This document shows, one piece after another, positions 1 through 5,175 of a DNA stretch of 6,109 nucleotides. The DNA is taken from the NCBI GenBank assembly GCA_937920255.1, contig CALDSL010000418.1, positions 1 through 6,109 of the forward strand. The letters run 5' to 3'. Every line of letters starts with the position of its first letter. Within the stretch, counting starts at the first letter, position 1. A model generated the notes under the pieces. That model had not been told where the DNA came from and made no database searches. It saw only the letters and a program-made list of their open reading frames with translations. The stretch is from an uncultured Anaerolineaceae bacterium. GTDB taxonomy: Bacteria > Chloroflexota > Anaerolineae > Anaerolineales > Anaerolineaceae. The translations under genes and the position numbers were made by a program.

Positions 1-1259
1 CCCAGAACTACCGCTACGGTGGCGACCCCGAGTCGCACCGCATCAACGGCGAGGTGTGGAAGGCGCGCTTCGATCACTCAGCCCCCGACGGTTGCTGGCT
101 GGGCTGCACCATGGCCTGCGCCCACAGCGTGCCGCACTTCCATCTCAAAACCGGCCCCTATCAGGGTCAGATTGTCGTGGTCGACGGTCCGGAATATGAA
201 ACCCTGGGTGGCCTGGGCTCCAACTGCGCCATCTTTGACCCCGAGGCGATGCTCGAGATCAACTTCTACGCCGACACCTACGGACTGGACACCATCTCGC
301 TGGGCAACTCGTTCGCCTTTGCCATGGAGTGCTGGGAATACGGCATCTTGAACGCAGAGCGCACCGGCGGGATCGACCTGTCATGGGGCAACCACGCCTC
401 GGTGCTGGAGCTGATGCACCAGATGGCGCTCGGCCAGGAATTTGGCGTGATCATCGGCCAGGGCATCCGCTACATGAAGCAGTACTTTGCGGAGCACTTT
501 GGCGCTGACCCGGCCGTGCTGCATGACATCGGCATGGAAGTGAAGGGCATGGAGATCTCCGAGTACATGACCAAGGAATCGCTCGTCCAGCAGGGCGGGT
601 ACGCCATGGCTTCTAAAGGCCCGCAGCATGACGAGGCCTGGCTGATCTTCATGGAGCTGGTGCACAAACAGTTGCCCACCTTTGAGAAGAAGGCCGAGGC
701 GCTGTACTACTTCCCCATCTTCCGCACCTGGTTCAGCCTGCACGGTCTGTGCAAGCTGCCCTGGAATGACATCATCCCGGTTAGCAACAAGACCGCCGCC
801 GAACCTGCCAAAGTGCCCGAGCACGTGGAAAACTACTGCTGGCTGCACGAGGGTGTGACTGGCCAGAAGGTCACCATCGACGATATCCTGCTGCAGTCGG
901 AACGCGTGTACCAGTTCCAGCGCATCTTCAATCTTCGCCTCGGCTTTGGCACGCGCGAGCACGATTACCCGCCGTACCGCGCCGTTGGCCCGGTGACGGT
1001 CAAGGAATACGAATCGCGCGTCGAGCGCTACGACAAGAGCCTGGTGGAAGACGTCGGCATCGACCCGACCGGCATGACAACCGAGGAAAAGATGGCCGCC
1101 CTGCGCAAGTACCGCGAGGGGCGCTACGAGCAGTTGATCGACGCGGTATTCCCGCGCCGAGGCTGGACGTCCAACGGCGTGCCCACCGTCGATACGCTGC
1201 GCCGCCTCAACATGGACCTGCCCGAACTGGTGGAACTCGTCCAGCAGCACGGAGGGTAA
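1..1259 (+). CDS. Aldehyde ferredoxin oxidoreductase family protein (5' partial)
   Basis: This is the C-terminal part (about 419 codons, first full codon at 3) of a tungsto-/molybdopterin aldehyde ferredoxin oxidoreductase. The family oxidises aldehydes to carboxylates in the cytoplasm, passes electrons to ferredoxin, and is usually 600-700 residues long. Family landmarks seen are a Cys cluster at 93-95, 105-107 and 117-119 (CWLGCTMAC), the pterin-region segment PEYETLGGLGSNC, the DTISLGNSFAFAMECWEYGIL-like helix, and a fourth Cys in GLCKLPW at 750-752, 211 residues after the third. In Pyrococcus AOR the 4Fe-4S ligands are CX2CX3C plus a distant Cys, so the layout matches, but here the first spacing is three residues. 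The reading frame is open from the window edge, so the ATG at 54 is internal, not the start. The substrate cannot be told from this fragment. An intrinsic terminator follows directly, so the gene ends its transcription unit. Confidence 0.9.
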   Translation, partial: QNYRYGGDPESHRINGEVWKARFDHSAPDGCWLGCTMACAHSVPHFHLKTGPYQGQIVVVDGPEYETLGGLGSNCAIFDPEAMLEINFYADTYGLDTISLGNSFAFAMECWEYGILNAERTGGIDLSWGNHASVLELMHQMALGQEFGVIIGQGIRYMKQYFAEHFGADPAVLHDIGMEVKGMEISEYMTKESLVQQGGYAMASKGPQHDEAWLIFMELVHKQLPTFEKKAEALYYFPIFRTWFSLHGLCKLPWNDIIPVSNKTAAEPAKVPEHVENYCWLHEGVTGQKVTIDDILLQSERVYQFQRIFNLRLGFGTREHDYPPYRAVGPVTVKEYESRVERYDKSLVEDVGIDPTGMTTEEKMAALRKYREGRYEQLIDAVFPRRGWTSNGVPTVDTLRRLNMDLPELVELVQQHGG

Positions 1260-1273
1260 GGAAACACCCACTG

Positions 1274-1299
1274 GCCGGCCCGCGAGGGCCGGCTTTTTT
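1274..1299 (+). terminator. Intrinsic terminator after the AOR-family gene
   Basis: A perfect 8-bp GC stem (GCCGGCCC at 1274-1281 with GGGCCGGC at 1286-1293) closes on a GCGA tetraloop and is followed at once by six T residues (1294-1299). It starts 15 bases after the stop codon. This is a textbook rho-independent terminator for the upstream gene. Confidence 0.93.
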
Positions 1300-1324
1300 G
1301 TTCACCTGGTGATCAGACGCCAAA

Positions 1325-1518
1325 ATGTAGGGGTGAAGCATTCGGTAGAACCTACGCGGGAAGAAATGTGGATTATCGTCCGGATGCTTCACCCGTGGAT
1401 GGCTCGAAGACACCCGGTCAGATGAGGCGCTTCAAGGCCGTGGGGGTGGGCGAAGCATCTGGATGACCTTCGGGTTTTTTCCTCAGCCGGCGATCTACCA
1501 GATGCTTCGCCCCTACAT
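1325..1518. repeat. Double-hairpin repeat element (GGGYGAAGCAT arms)
   Basis: The non-coding stretch between the AOR terminator and the glmS promoter is mostly one structured element. Its ends form a 25-base imperfect inverted repeat (1325-1349 against 1494-1518, 22 of 25 matching). The core word GGGYGAAGCAT occurs four times: forward at 1331 and 1448, reverse-complemented at 1384-1394 and 1502-1512. They pair into two tandem hairpin units of 64 and 65 bp. Unit 1 uses T with A at the variable position and unit 2 uses C with G. Unit 2 has a perfect 15-bp stem (1448-1462 with 1498-1512). I recall similar words as dispersed repeats in Chloroflexi-like genomes but cannot verify that here. It may be a non-autonomous mobile or REP-like element. 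No long coding frame with a ribosome binding site is visible. Confidence 0.75.
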
Positions 1519-1556
1519 TCTAATTTGACGCAGCATATGCTAATCCGAAAATCGAT

Positions 1557-1562
1557 TATAAT
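1557..1562 (+). promoter_or_regulatory. Probable -10 box of the glmS promoter
   Basis: A perfect TATAAT sits at 1557-1562, which would start a leader of about 355 nt near 1568-1570. No good -35 lies 16-18 bases upstream. The nearest TTGACG (1525-1530) is 26 bases away, too far to pair with it. The -35 position instead holds a 10-bp palindrome, AGCATATGCT (1532-1541), which could be an activator or repressor site. TGACGCA occurs at 1526-1532 and again at 1562-1568. The start point is inferred. Confidence 0.5.
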
Positions 1563-1619
1563 GACGCAACTACGAACACCAGGAGGGACGCGAACCGAGA
1601 TTAACGTGTGGGAAAGAAA

Positions 1620-1792
1620 AGCGCATGGCCTCGGCTGCCGCACATGCATGTATGGGGGCAAACGGTGGTTGAGGTGACGAGGATGAGGGTTCGCCGCCGC
1701 GAGGTGGCGTTAACCGGGGAAGCGCAGGCCAGCGACCTGCGCGCCGGGAAAATCGAAGGATCAGCGGAAGCCCTCCGAGAGCAGCACTCTTG
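1620..1792 (+). ncRNA. glmS: glmS self-cleaving ribozyme / riboswitch, variant with inserted hairpins
   Basis: This RNA lies in the glmS leader and matches the glmS ribozyme core as I remember it from Thermoanaerobacter and Bacillus. In order: GCGCATGG (canonical GCGCCUGG) at 1621-1628; an 11-bp P1 helix, 1629-1639 with 1664-1674, all pairs Watson-Crick or G-U; the conserved TGACGAGG at 1675-1682; P2, GAGGG 1685-1689 with CCCTC 1771-1775; inside it TT...TTA...ATCGA (canonical UUUAUCGA) and CAGCGGAAG at 1762-1770 (canonical CGGCGGRUG), which can pair with GCGC to make pseudoknot P2.2; then P3, 1776-1781 with 1787-1792. Predicted cleavage is between A1620 and G1621, with glucosamine-6-phosphate as cofactor, lowering glmS mRNA. 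Two hairpins (1692-1709 and 1714-1747) interrupt the normally continuous UUUAUCGA. One P2.2 pair is replaced by A1625 opposite A1763. I could not assign the P4 domain with confidence; it may extend to about 1860. The downstream gene and the order of conserved strings make other RNA classes unlikely. Confidence 0.85.
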
Positions 1793-1874
1793 AGCCTTTC
1801 CCAAGTCTGGCAAATTTCTGTAATCCAGGCCGCGCCGGTGATGTGATGCCGGCGGGCGGATACCATCTATGCGA

Positions 1875-1906
1875 GCGGCAGTTGCCCGGTGATTTGGGCT
1901 GCCCGC
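1875..1906 (+). promoter_or_regulatory. Hairpin just upstream of the glmS ribosome binding site
   Basis: GCCC (1884-1887) pairs with GGGC (1896-1899), and beyond a TT bulge GCGGCAG (1875-1881) pairs with CTGCCCGC (1899-1906 region, one extra C). The hairpin ends seven bases before the Shine-Dalgarno GGGAGGA (1914-1920). It has no T-tract, so it is not a terminator. It may be part of the 3' ribozyme domain or simply keep the ribosome binding site open. Confidence 0.4.
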
Positions 1907-1923
1907 GAGATTTGGGAGGACGT

Positions 1924-3765
1924 ATGTGTGGAATCGTTGGCTACATCGGCGAGAAAGACGCCACGCCGATTATTTTGAACGGGCTGCGCCGCCTGGAATA
2001 CCGCGGCTATGACTCGGCCGGGATCGCGGTGATGCAGGACGGGCATATCGAGCTGCGGCGCGACGCCGGTAAACTCTCCAACCTCACCAGCCTGGTCGAC
2101 CAGATGCCGTTGAGCGGCAGGATCGGCATTGGGCACACGCGCTGGGCCACCCACGGCGAGCCATCGGCGCGCAACGCGCACCCGCATATGACCAAGAACG
2201 GCGACGTGGTCGTCGTCCACAACGGCATTGTCGAGAATTTCCTCGAACTGCGCGAAGAATTGAGCGATGAGGGTGTCGAGTTCCATTCCGACACCGACAC
2301 CGAAACCATCGTGCATCTGGTCGAGCGGCATCTTTCGGTCACCAATGACCTGACCGAAGCCGTGCGCCGCACGCTGGGAATGCTCAAAGGCGCGCACGGC
2401 GTGGTGGTGATCAGCATCACCGAGCCGGATAAGATCGTCGCGGCGCGCATTGGAAACGCAGGCGGCGTAGTTATCGGATTAGGGCAGGGCGAGAATTATG
2501 TCGCCTCGGATATCCCTGCCATTCTGGAACACACCCGCCGCATGATCTTCCTCGAATCGGGGCAGATGGCGGTGGTCAGCGCCGCGGCGGTGCAGGTAAC
2601 CACCCTGGACGGCAAGGCCGTGCGCCCGCAGGTGCACACCGTGGCCTGGGACCCGGTGTCCGCCGAAAAGGGTGAGTACCGCCACTTTATGCAGAAAGAG
2701 ATCCACGAACAGGTGCGCTCGCTGACCGACACGCTGGCCGGCCGGGTCGATTTTGATGAAGGCCGCATCCGCCTGCCGCAGTTGAACCTCGACGCGCAGG
2801 GAGCGCGTGCGATCAACAAGATCCACATCACTGCTTGCGGCACGGCTGCTTACGCCGGCATGGTGGGCAAGATCCTGATCGAGCGCATCGCGCGCATCCC
2901 TGTCGAGTTCCAGATCGCGTCCGAGTTCCGCTATAACGATCCGCTGGTGCAGCCGGGGGATATTGTGCTGGCCATCAGCCAGTCAGGCGAAACAGCCGAC
3001 ACGCTGGCCGCCATGGACGAAGGTCGCAAGCGCGGCGCAAAGCTATGGTCGATTGTTAACGCCATCGGGTCGCAAGCCATGCGCGTCGCCGACGGCTACA
3101 TTTCCATGCAGAGCGGGCCGGAGATCGGCGTGGCCTCCACTAAAGCCTTCACCGCGCCGCTGGTCGACCTGTACATGCTGGCCGTGCTGCTGGCCGACCT
3201 GCGCGGCACACTGCCCGAGTCCGAGCGCCGCCGGCTGGTTAACGATCTGCGCCTGGTGCCGGATCTGGTGGGCAAATGCCTGGACCGCGAGCCGGAAGTC
3301 GAGCGGGTGGCGCAGGCGCTTAAGCACGTGCGCGACGCCATCTACCTGGGCCGCGGGATCAACATGCCCATCGCCTACGAAGGCGCGCTCAAGCTCAAAG
3401 AGATTTCCTACATTCACGCCGAGGGCTACCCGGCGGGCGAAATGAAGCACGGCCCTATCGCCCTGATCGACCGCGACATGCCGGTCATCGCCATTGCCCC
3501 GCGCGATCCGTGGCACGAGAAGATGATCAGCCAGATCGAACAGGCCAAGGCCCGCGGCGGGGTGGTGGTGGCGGTGGCCACCGAGGGCGACCCGCGCGCC
3601 GAAGCTGAAGCCGACTACGTCCTGTGGGTGCCGGACACCCCGTGGATGCTCAGCCCGGTGGTGACGGTCATCCCGCTGCAGTTGCTCGCGTACCACATCG
3701 CGTCGCTACGCGGGCTGGACGTGGATCAGCCCAGGAATTTGGCGAAGAGTGTGACGGTGGAATAG
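1924..3765 (+). CDS. glmS: Glutamine--fructose-6-phosphate aminotransferase (isomerizing)
   Basis: GlmS makes glucosamine-6-phosphate and glutamate from fructose-6-phosphate and glutamine in the cytoplasm, the committed step toward UDP-GlcNAc for peptidoglycan. The protein is 613 residues, normal for the family. The N-terminal class II glutaminase domain has the nucleophile Cys2 (MCGIVGYIG), HTRWATHG at 71-78, HNGIVEN at 99-105 and the SDTDTE segment at 122-127. Two SIS sugar-isomerase domains follow: ACGTA at 304-308 and SQSGETADT at 352-360 in the first, and EGALKLKEISYIHAE at 486-500 and KHGP at 508-511 in the second. The C-terminus NLAKSVTVE includes the active-site Lys608 (E. coli Lys603 equivalent). 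I chose ATG 1924 because Cys must follow Met as the N-terminal nucleophile and because GGGAGGA (1914-1920) sits three bases upstream; the in-frame ATG at 1843 would bury that Cys. Regulation is probably by the upstream ribozyme. No convincing terminator follows. Confidence 0.98.
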   Translation: MCGIVGYIGEKDATPIILNGLRRLEYRGYDSAGIAVMQDGHIELRRDAGKLSNLTSLVDQMPLSGRIGIGHTRWATHGEPSARNAHPHMTKNGDVVVVHNGIVENFLELREELSDEGVEFHSDTDTETIVHLVERHLSVTNDLTEAVRRTLGMLKGAHGVVVISITEPDKIVAARIGNAGGVVIGLGQGENYVASDIPAILEHTRRMIFLESGQMAVVSAAAVQVTTLDGKAVRPQVHTVAWDPVSAEKGEYRHFMQKEIHEQVRSLTDTLAGRVDFDEGRIRLPQLNLDAQGARAINKIHITACGTAAYAGMVGKILIERIARIPVEFQIASEFRYNDPLVQPGDIVLAISQSGETADTLAAMDEGRKRGAKLWSIVNAIGSQAMRVADGYISMQSGPEIGVASTKAFTAPLVDLYMLAVLLADLRGTLPESERRRLVNDLRLVPDLVGKCLDREPEVERVAQALKHVRDAIYLGRGINMPIAYEGALKLKEISYIHAEGYPAGEMKHGPIALIDRDMPVIAIAPRDPWHEKMISQIEQAKARGGVVVAVATEGDPRAEAEADYVLWVPDTPWMLSPVVTVIPLQLLAYHIASLRGLDVDQPRNLAKSVTVE

Positions 3766-3817
3766 GGAAAAACGGATCCCGAATTGAAATCGACATTCAA
3801 AATATTCGCTCAGGTAG

Positions 3818-3872
3818 CGTACGTACGGCGCGACCGCGCCCAACCAGTAGTCGGGCGACCGGTCCTGATCAG
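3818..3872. repeat. Cluster of short palindromes downstream of glmS
   Basis: Four short dyads lie close together: CGTACGTACG (3818-3827), GGCGCG-AC-CGCGCC (3827-3840), GACCGGTC (3857-3864) and CTGATCAG (3865-3872). None has a T-tract, so they do not form a standard terminator for glmS. They may act as protein-binding sites or be chance features of GC-rich spacer. The rest of the 285-base gap holds the promoter and inverted repeat listed separately. Confidence 0.3.
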
Positions 3873-3884
3873 CTTATTTGCCTA

Positions 3885-3913
3885 TTGACTCAGTTTTTTG
3901 TCATCTGTATAAT
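3885..3913 (+). promoter_or_regulatory. Strong sigma70-type promoter for the secreted-protein gene
   Basis: TTGACT (3885-3890) and a perfect TATAAT (3908-3913) are separated by exactly 17 bases, close to the housekeeping sigma consensus. The expected start point is about 3919-3921, giving a 5' leader of about 130 nt before the ATG at 4051. The AT-rich composition here contrasts with the GC-rich surroundings. Confidence 0.8.
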
Positions 3914-3915
3914 CA

Positions 3916-3965
3916 ATCCAAGTAATATTGATAATTAAAATCGATATTATCAATATTACTTGGAT
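3916..3965. promoter_or_regulatory. Perfect 20-bp inverted repeat at the transcription start
   Basis: Bases 3916-3935 are exactly complementary to 3946-3965, with a 10-base spacer that includes ATCGAT. Each arm reads ATCCAAGTAATATTGATAAT. The left arm starts three bases after the -10 box, so it covers the expected +1. It could be an operator for a dimeric repressor, or it could give the mRNA a 20-bp hairpin at its very 5' end that blocks decay. There is no T-tract after it. Confidence 0.8.
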
Positions 3966-4036
3966 GCGGCTCTGGAGACGTAGTTTTCTTCATCCACCCT
4001 ATGACGTCAGGCGGGAAAAAGACTCATAAGACAACC

Positions 4037-4042
4037 AGGAGA
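4037..4042 (+). promoter_or_regulatory. Shine-Dalgarno for the 4051 gene
   Basis: AGGAGA lies eight bases before the ATG at 4051 and fixes that start codon. Confidence 0.8.
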
Positions 4043-4050
4043 TAGTCAAA

Positions 4051-4563
4051 ATGCATATCGAAAAACGAAACAGGGCTGGGCAGCTCGCCTGGCGGCTGGT
4101 CTGTGTTGTGCTGCTACTCGGGCTGTTCGTGGCGGGCAGCGCTGTCCCGGTGCAGGCCGGGCCTACCGTCTTCGATAATACCAACGTCCCCGTGAGTTTC
4201 GAGATGTTCAATCAGTGCGCGGGTGAGTACGGAGAATATATCGACTTTACCGGCTCCATGCACCTGCTGTTTTTTGAGATCTACAGCGAATCCGGCAATG
4301 GAGTTTACAAATCTCAGGTGAATATGCAGGGCGTAACTGGCGTCGGAGAAGAAACCGGTATCGTATACCAGGCGGTTGGAATGGGCCAGGGTATCAGCAC
4401 GGTCAAGGACGTCAACGACGTCTACACCTCAGTGAACAACCAGCGCTTCATCGGGAGCGGCCGGGGCAGCAACTTCCAGCTCCATATCTCGTACCACATC
4501 ACCACCAATGCCAACGGAGAAGTCACCGCGGATCCGTTGAACTATTCCATCGAGTGCCGGTAA
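4051..4563 (+). CDS. Secreted protein of unknown function
   Basis: The 170-residue product has a classical signal peptide: a basic N-region (residues 1-15), a hydrophobic stretch VCVVLLLGLFVAG (17-29) and a likely signal peptidase I site VQA|GP after residue 36. The mature part is about 134 residues, predicted mostly beta, with no membrane segment. It has just two cysteines, Cys56 in FNQCAGE and Cys169 next to the last residue, so a disulfide tying the first strand to the C-terminus is plausible after export. The pattern FNxCxGE followed by a QGVTGVGEETGIVYQAVG segment resembles uncharacterised secreted proteins I associate with Actinobacteria and Chloroflexi; that is memory, not a search. 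The start is supported by AGGAGA at 4037-4042. A strong promoter with a 20-bp inverted repeat lies upstream. The gene stands alone; I propose no function. Confidence 0.85.
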   Translation: MHIEKRNRAGQLAWRLVCVVLLLGLFVAGSAVPVQAGPTVFDNTNVPVSFEMFNQCAGEYGEYIDFTGSMHLLFFEIYSESGNGVYKSQVNMQGVTGVGEETGIVYQAVGMGQGISTVKDVNDVYTSVNNQRFIGSGRGSNFQLHISYHITTNANGEVTADPLNYSIECR

Positions 4564-4574
4564 CGGTATACGCT

Positions 4575-4597
4575 AAACGGTAAATCGTAGACCGTTT
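4575..4597 (+). repeat. Small hairpin after the secreted-protein gene
   Basis: AAACGGT (4575-4581) pairs with ACCGTTT (4591-4597) around a 9-base loop, 12 bases after the stop. The T-run is only part of the stem, so termination here would be weak. Confidence 0.35.
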
Positions 4598-4627
4598 CCA
4601 GGAAGCCGGATCCGATGAATGGATGGC

Positions 4628-4653
4628 GGAGGCCGACCAGGCACGCGGCCTCC
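4628..4653. repeat. 8-bp hairpin in the 4564-4845 spacer
   Basis: GGAGGCCG (4628-4635) pairs with CGGCCTCC (4646-4653) with a 10-base loop. There is no T-tract. The 282-base spacer around it has no reading frame I believe in; it holds this hairpin, the one at 4575-4597 and the probable terminator at 4676-4707. Confidence 0.35.
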
Positions 4654-4675
4654 ACGCCTGTTAATAGCTCCAACG

Positions 4676-4716
4676 CCGCCGGATGGCTGACCAAAGCCAT
4701 CCGGCGGTTGGTTTGG
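4676..4716 (+). terminator. Probable terminator, 13-bp perfect stem
   Basis: CCGCCGGATGGCT (4676-4688) pairs perfectly with AGCCATCCGGCGG (4695-4707) around the 6-base loop GACCAA. The tail TTGGTTTGG is T-rich but broken by G. It probably ends transcription of the secreted-protein gene, about 110 bases after its stop, and separates it from the small membrane-protein gene. Confidence 0.6.
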
Positions 4717-4845
4717 CGGTGGGTGACATCACGGAACGCCAGACCCGCATGTGTTATTGCCCCAACCTTTTGCAGACTGGAGAACTGGCCGCTGTCCTTT
4801 GTATTGGTGCCGAACAAAACTTACTGGTGAGAAAGGAAATGAGTA

Positions 4846-5028
4846 ATGCAGCCTGTCTCAGACGACGAGAAGACACGGAATCCCACAGCCATCACTTTGC
4901 CGATAGGGATTGCTCTTGGTGCTGCGATCGGCGCGGCGTTGGATAATATTGCCATTGGGGTTGGCGTTGGCCTGTCACTTGGCCTGGCAATCGGCGCGTT
5001 CCTGCAAGCACGGCAGAACAATCGCTAA
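4846..5028 (+). CDS. Small glycine-zipper membrane protein
   Basis: This is a 60-residue protein with a charged N-terminal tail (1-14) and two hydrophobic helices, about 16-32 and 35-53, joined by a short Asp33-Asn34 turn. Glycines repeat every four residues in both: Gly21, 25, 29 in the first and Gly38, 42, 46, 50 in the second. Such GxxxG ladders are known to pack membrane helices tightly, so a hairpin that oligomerises in the membrane is likely. The C-terminal tail (QARQNNR) is basic and polar. AAAGGA at 4832-4837, eight bases upstream, supports the ATG. Hairpin terminators at 4676-4716 and 5052-5088 isolate it as its own unit. Similar small glycine-zipper proteins are widespread without assigned function; I do not assign one. 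Its low-complexity composition means homology should be judged with care. Confidence 0.78.
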   Translation: MQPVSDDEKTRNPTAITLPIGIALGAAIGAALDNIAIGVGVGLSLGLAIGAFLQARQNNR

Positions 5029-5051
5029 CCGGCACGATAGTGCTGAACGAA

Positions 5052-5088
5052 AACAAACCGCGAAGGTTTGCCGCCTTCGCGGTTTGTT
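5052..5088 (+). terminator. Terminator with 15-bp perfect stem
   Basis: AACAAACCGCGAAGG (5052-5066) pairs perfectly with CCTTCGCGGTTTGTT (5074-5088) around a 7-base loop, 23 bases after the small-protein stop. A-rich sequence precedes and TTTGTTGTTTG ends it, so it may also work on the opposite strand. The uridine tract is interrupted by G. Confidence 0.82.
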
Positions 5089-5121
5089 GTTTGAAATCCG
5101 ATAGTAAATATGTTCTATTTG

Positions 5122-5140
5122 TGTTATACTTCTCTATAAT
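5122..5140 (+). promoter_or_regulatory. Putative -10 elements for the 5176 gene
   Basis: An AT-rich patch holds an extended -10 (TGT-TATACT, 5122-5130) and a separate perfect TATAAT (5135-5140). Neither has a good -35 at the right distance (GTTCTA at 5112-5117 would be 17 bases from the TATAAT). Either would place the start about 25-40 bases before the ATG at 5176. Confidence 0.5.
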
Positions 5141-5145
5141 TCGAA

Positions 5146-5165
5146 GAACTTTGTTCGATATCGAA
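5146..5165. promoter_or_regulatory. Overlapping dyads between the -10 and the 5176 start codon
   Basis: GAAC-TTT-GTTC (5146-5156) overlaps a perfect 12-bp palindrome TTCGATATCGAA (5154-5165). They lie just after the expected start of transcription and end 10 bases before the ATG, a natural place for an operator. The GAAC/GTTC half-sites recall Gram-positive LexA boxes, but those have a 4-base spacer, so I do not call it one. Confidence 0.4.
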
Positions 5166-5175
5166 ATGCAACAAA

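Noticed and set aside
381..1271. Long 296-codon minus-strand reading frame opposite the AOR gene
   Set aside because: It is a shadow of a GC-rich coding strand; the plus-strand frame carries clear family motifs.
1463..1480. Possible intrinsic terminator GACC-TTCG-GGTTTTTT inside the repeat element
   Set aside because: The stem is only 3-4 bp and lies in the loop of a much stronger 15-bp hairpin; too weak to list alone.
1325..1518. Could the repeats be a CRISPR array?
   Set aside because: The copies alternate in orientation and form hairpin pairs; there are no evenly spaced direct repeats with unique spacers.
1570..1866. Minus-strand and plus-strand reading frames of 60-98 codons across the glmS leader
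   Set aside because: They overlap the paired ribozyme strands, lack ribosome binding sites and show no recognisable protein features.
1843..1923. In-frame upstream ATG that would extend GlmS by 27 residues
   Set aside because: GlmS needs Cys as residue 2 for its glutaminase activity, and the good Shine-Dalgarno sits before 1924.
3624..3938. Plus-strand reading frame running past the end of glmS
   Set aside because: It overlaps the end of glmS out of frame, then enters AT-rich promoter DNA; composition is not protein-like.
4542..4817. Minus-strand 91-codon reading frame in the 4564-4845 spacer
   Set aside because: It looks somewhat protein-like, but it overlaps the end of the secreted-protein gene, spans three hairpins, and has no ribosome binding site.
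4615..4946. Plus-strand reading frames overlapping the spacer hairpins and the small membrane-protein gene
   Set aside because: No ribosome binding sites, Arg/Trp-rich shadow composition, and conflict with the better supported 4846-5028 gene.
5146..5156. LexA/SOS box upstream of the 5176 gene
   Set aside because: The spacer between GAAC and GTTC is three bases, not four, and the downstream gene has no link to DNA repair.
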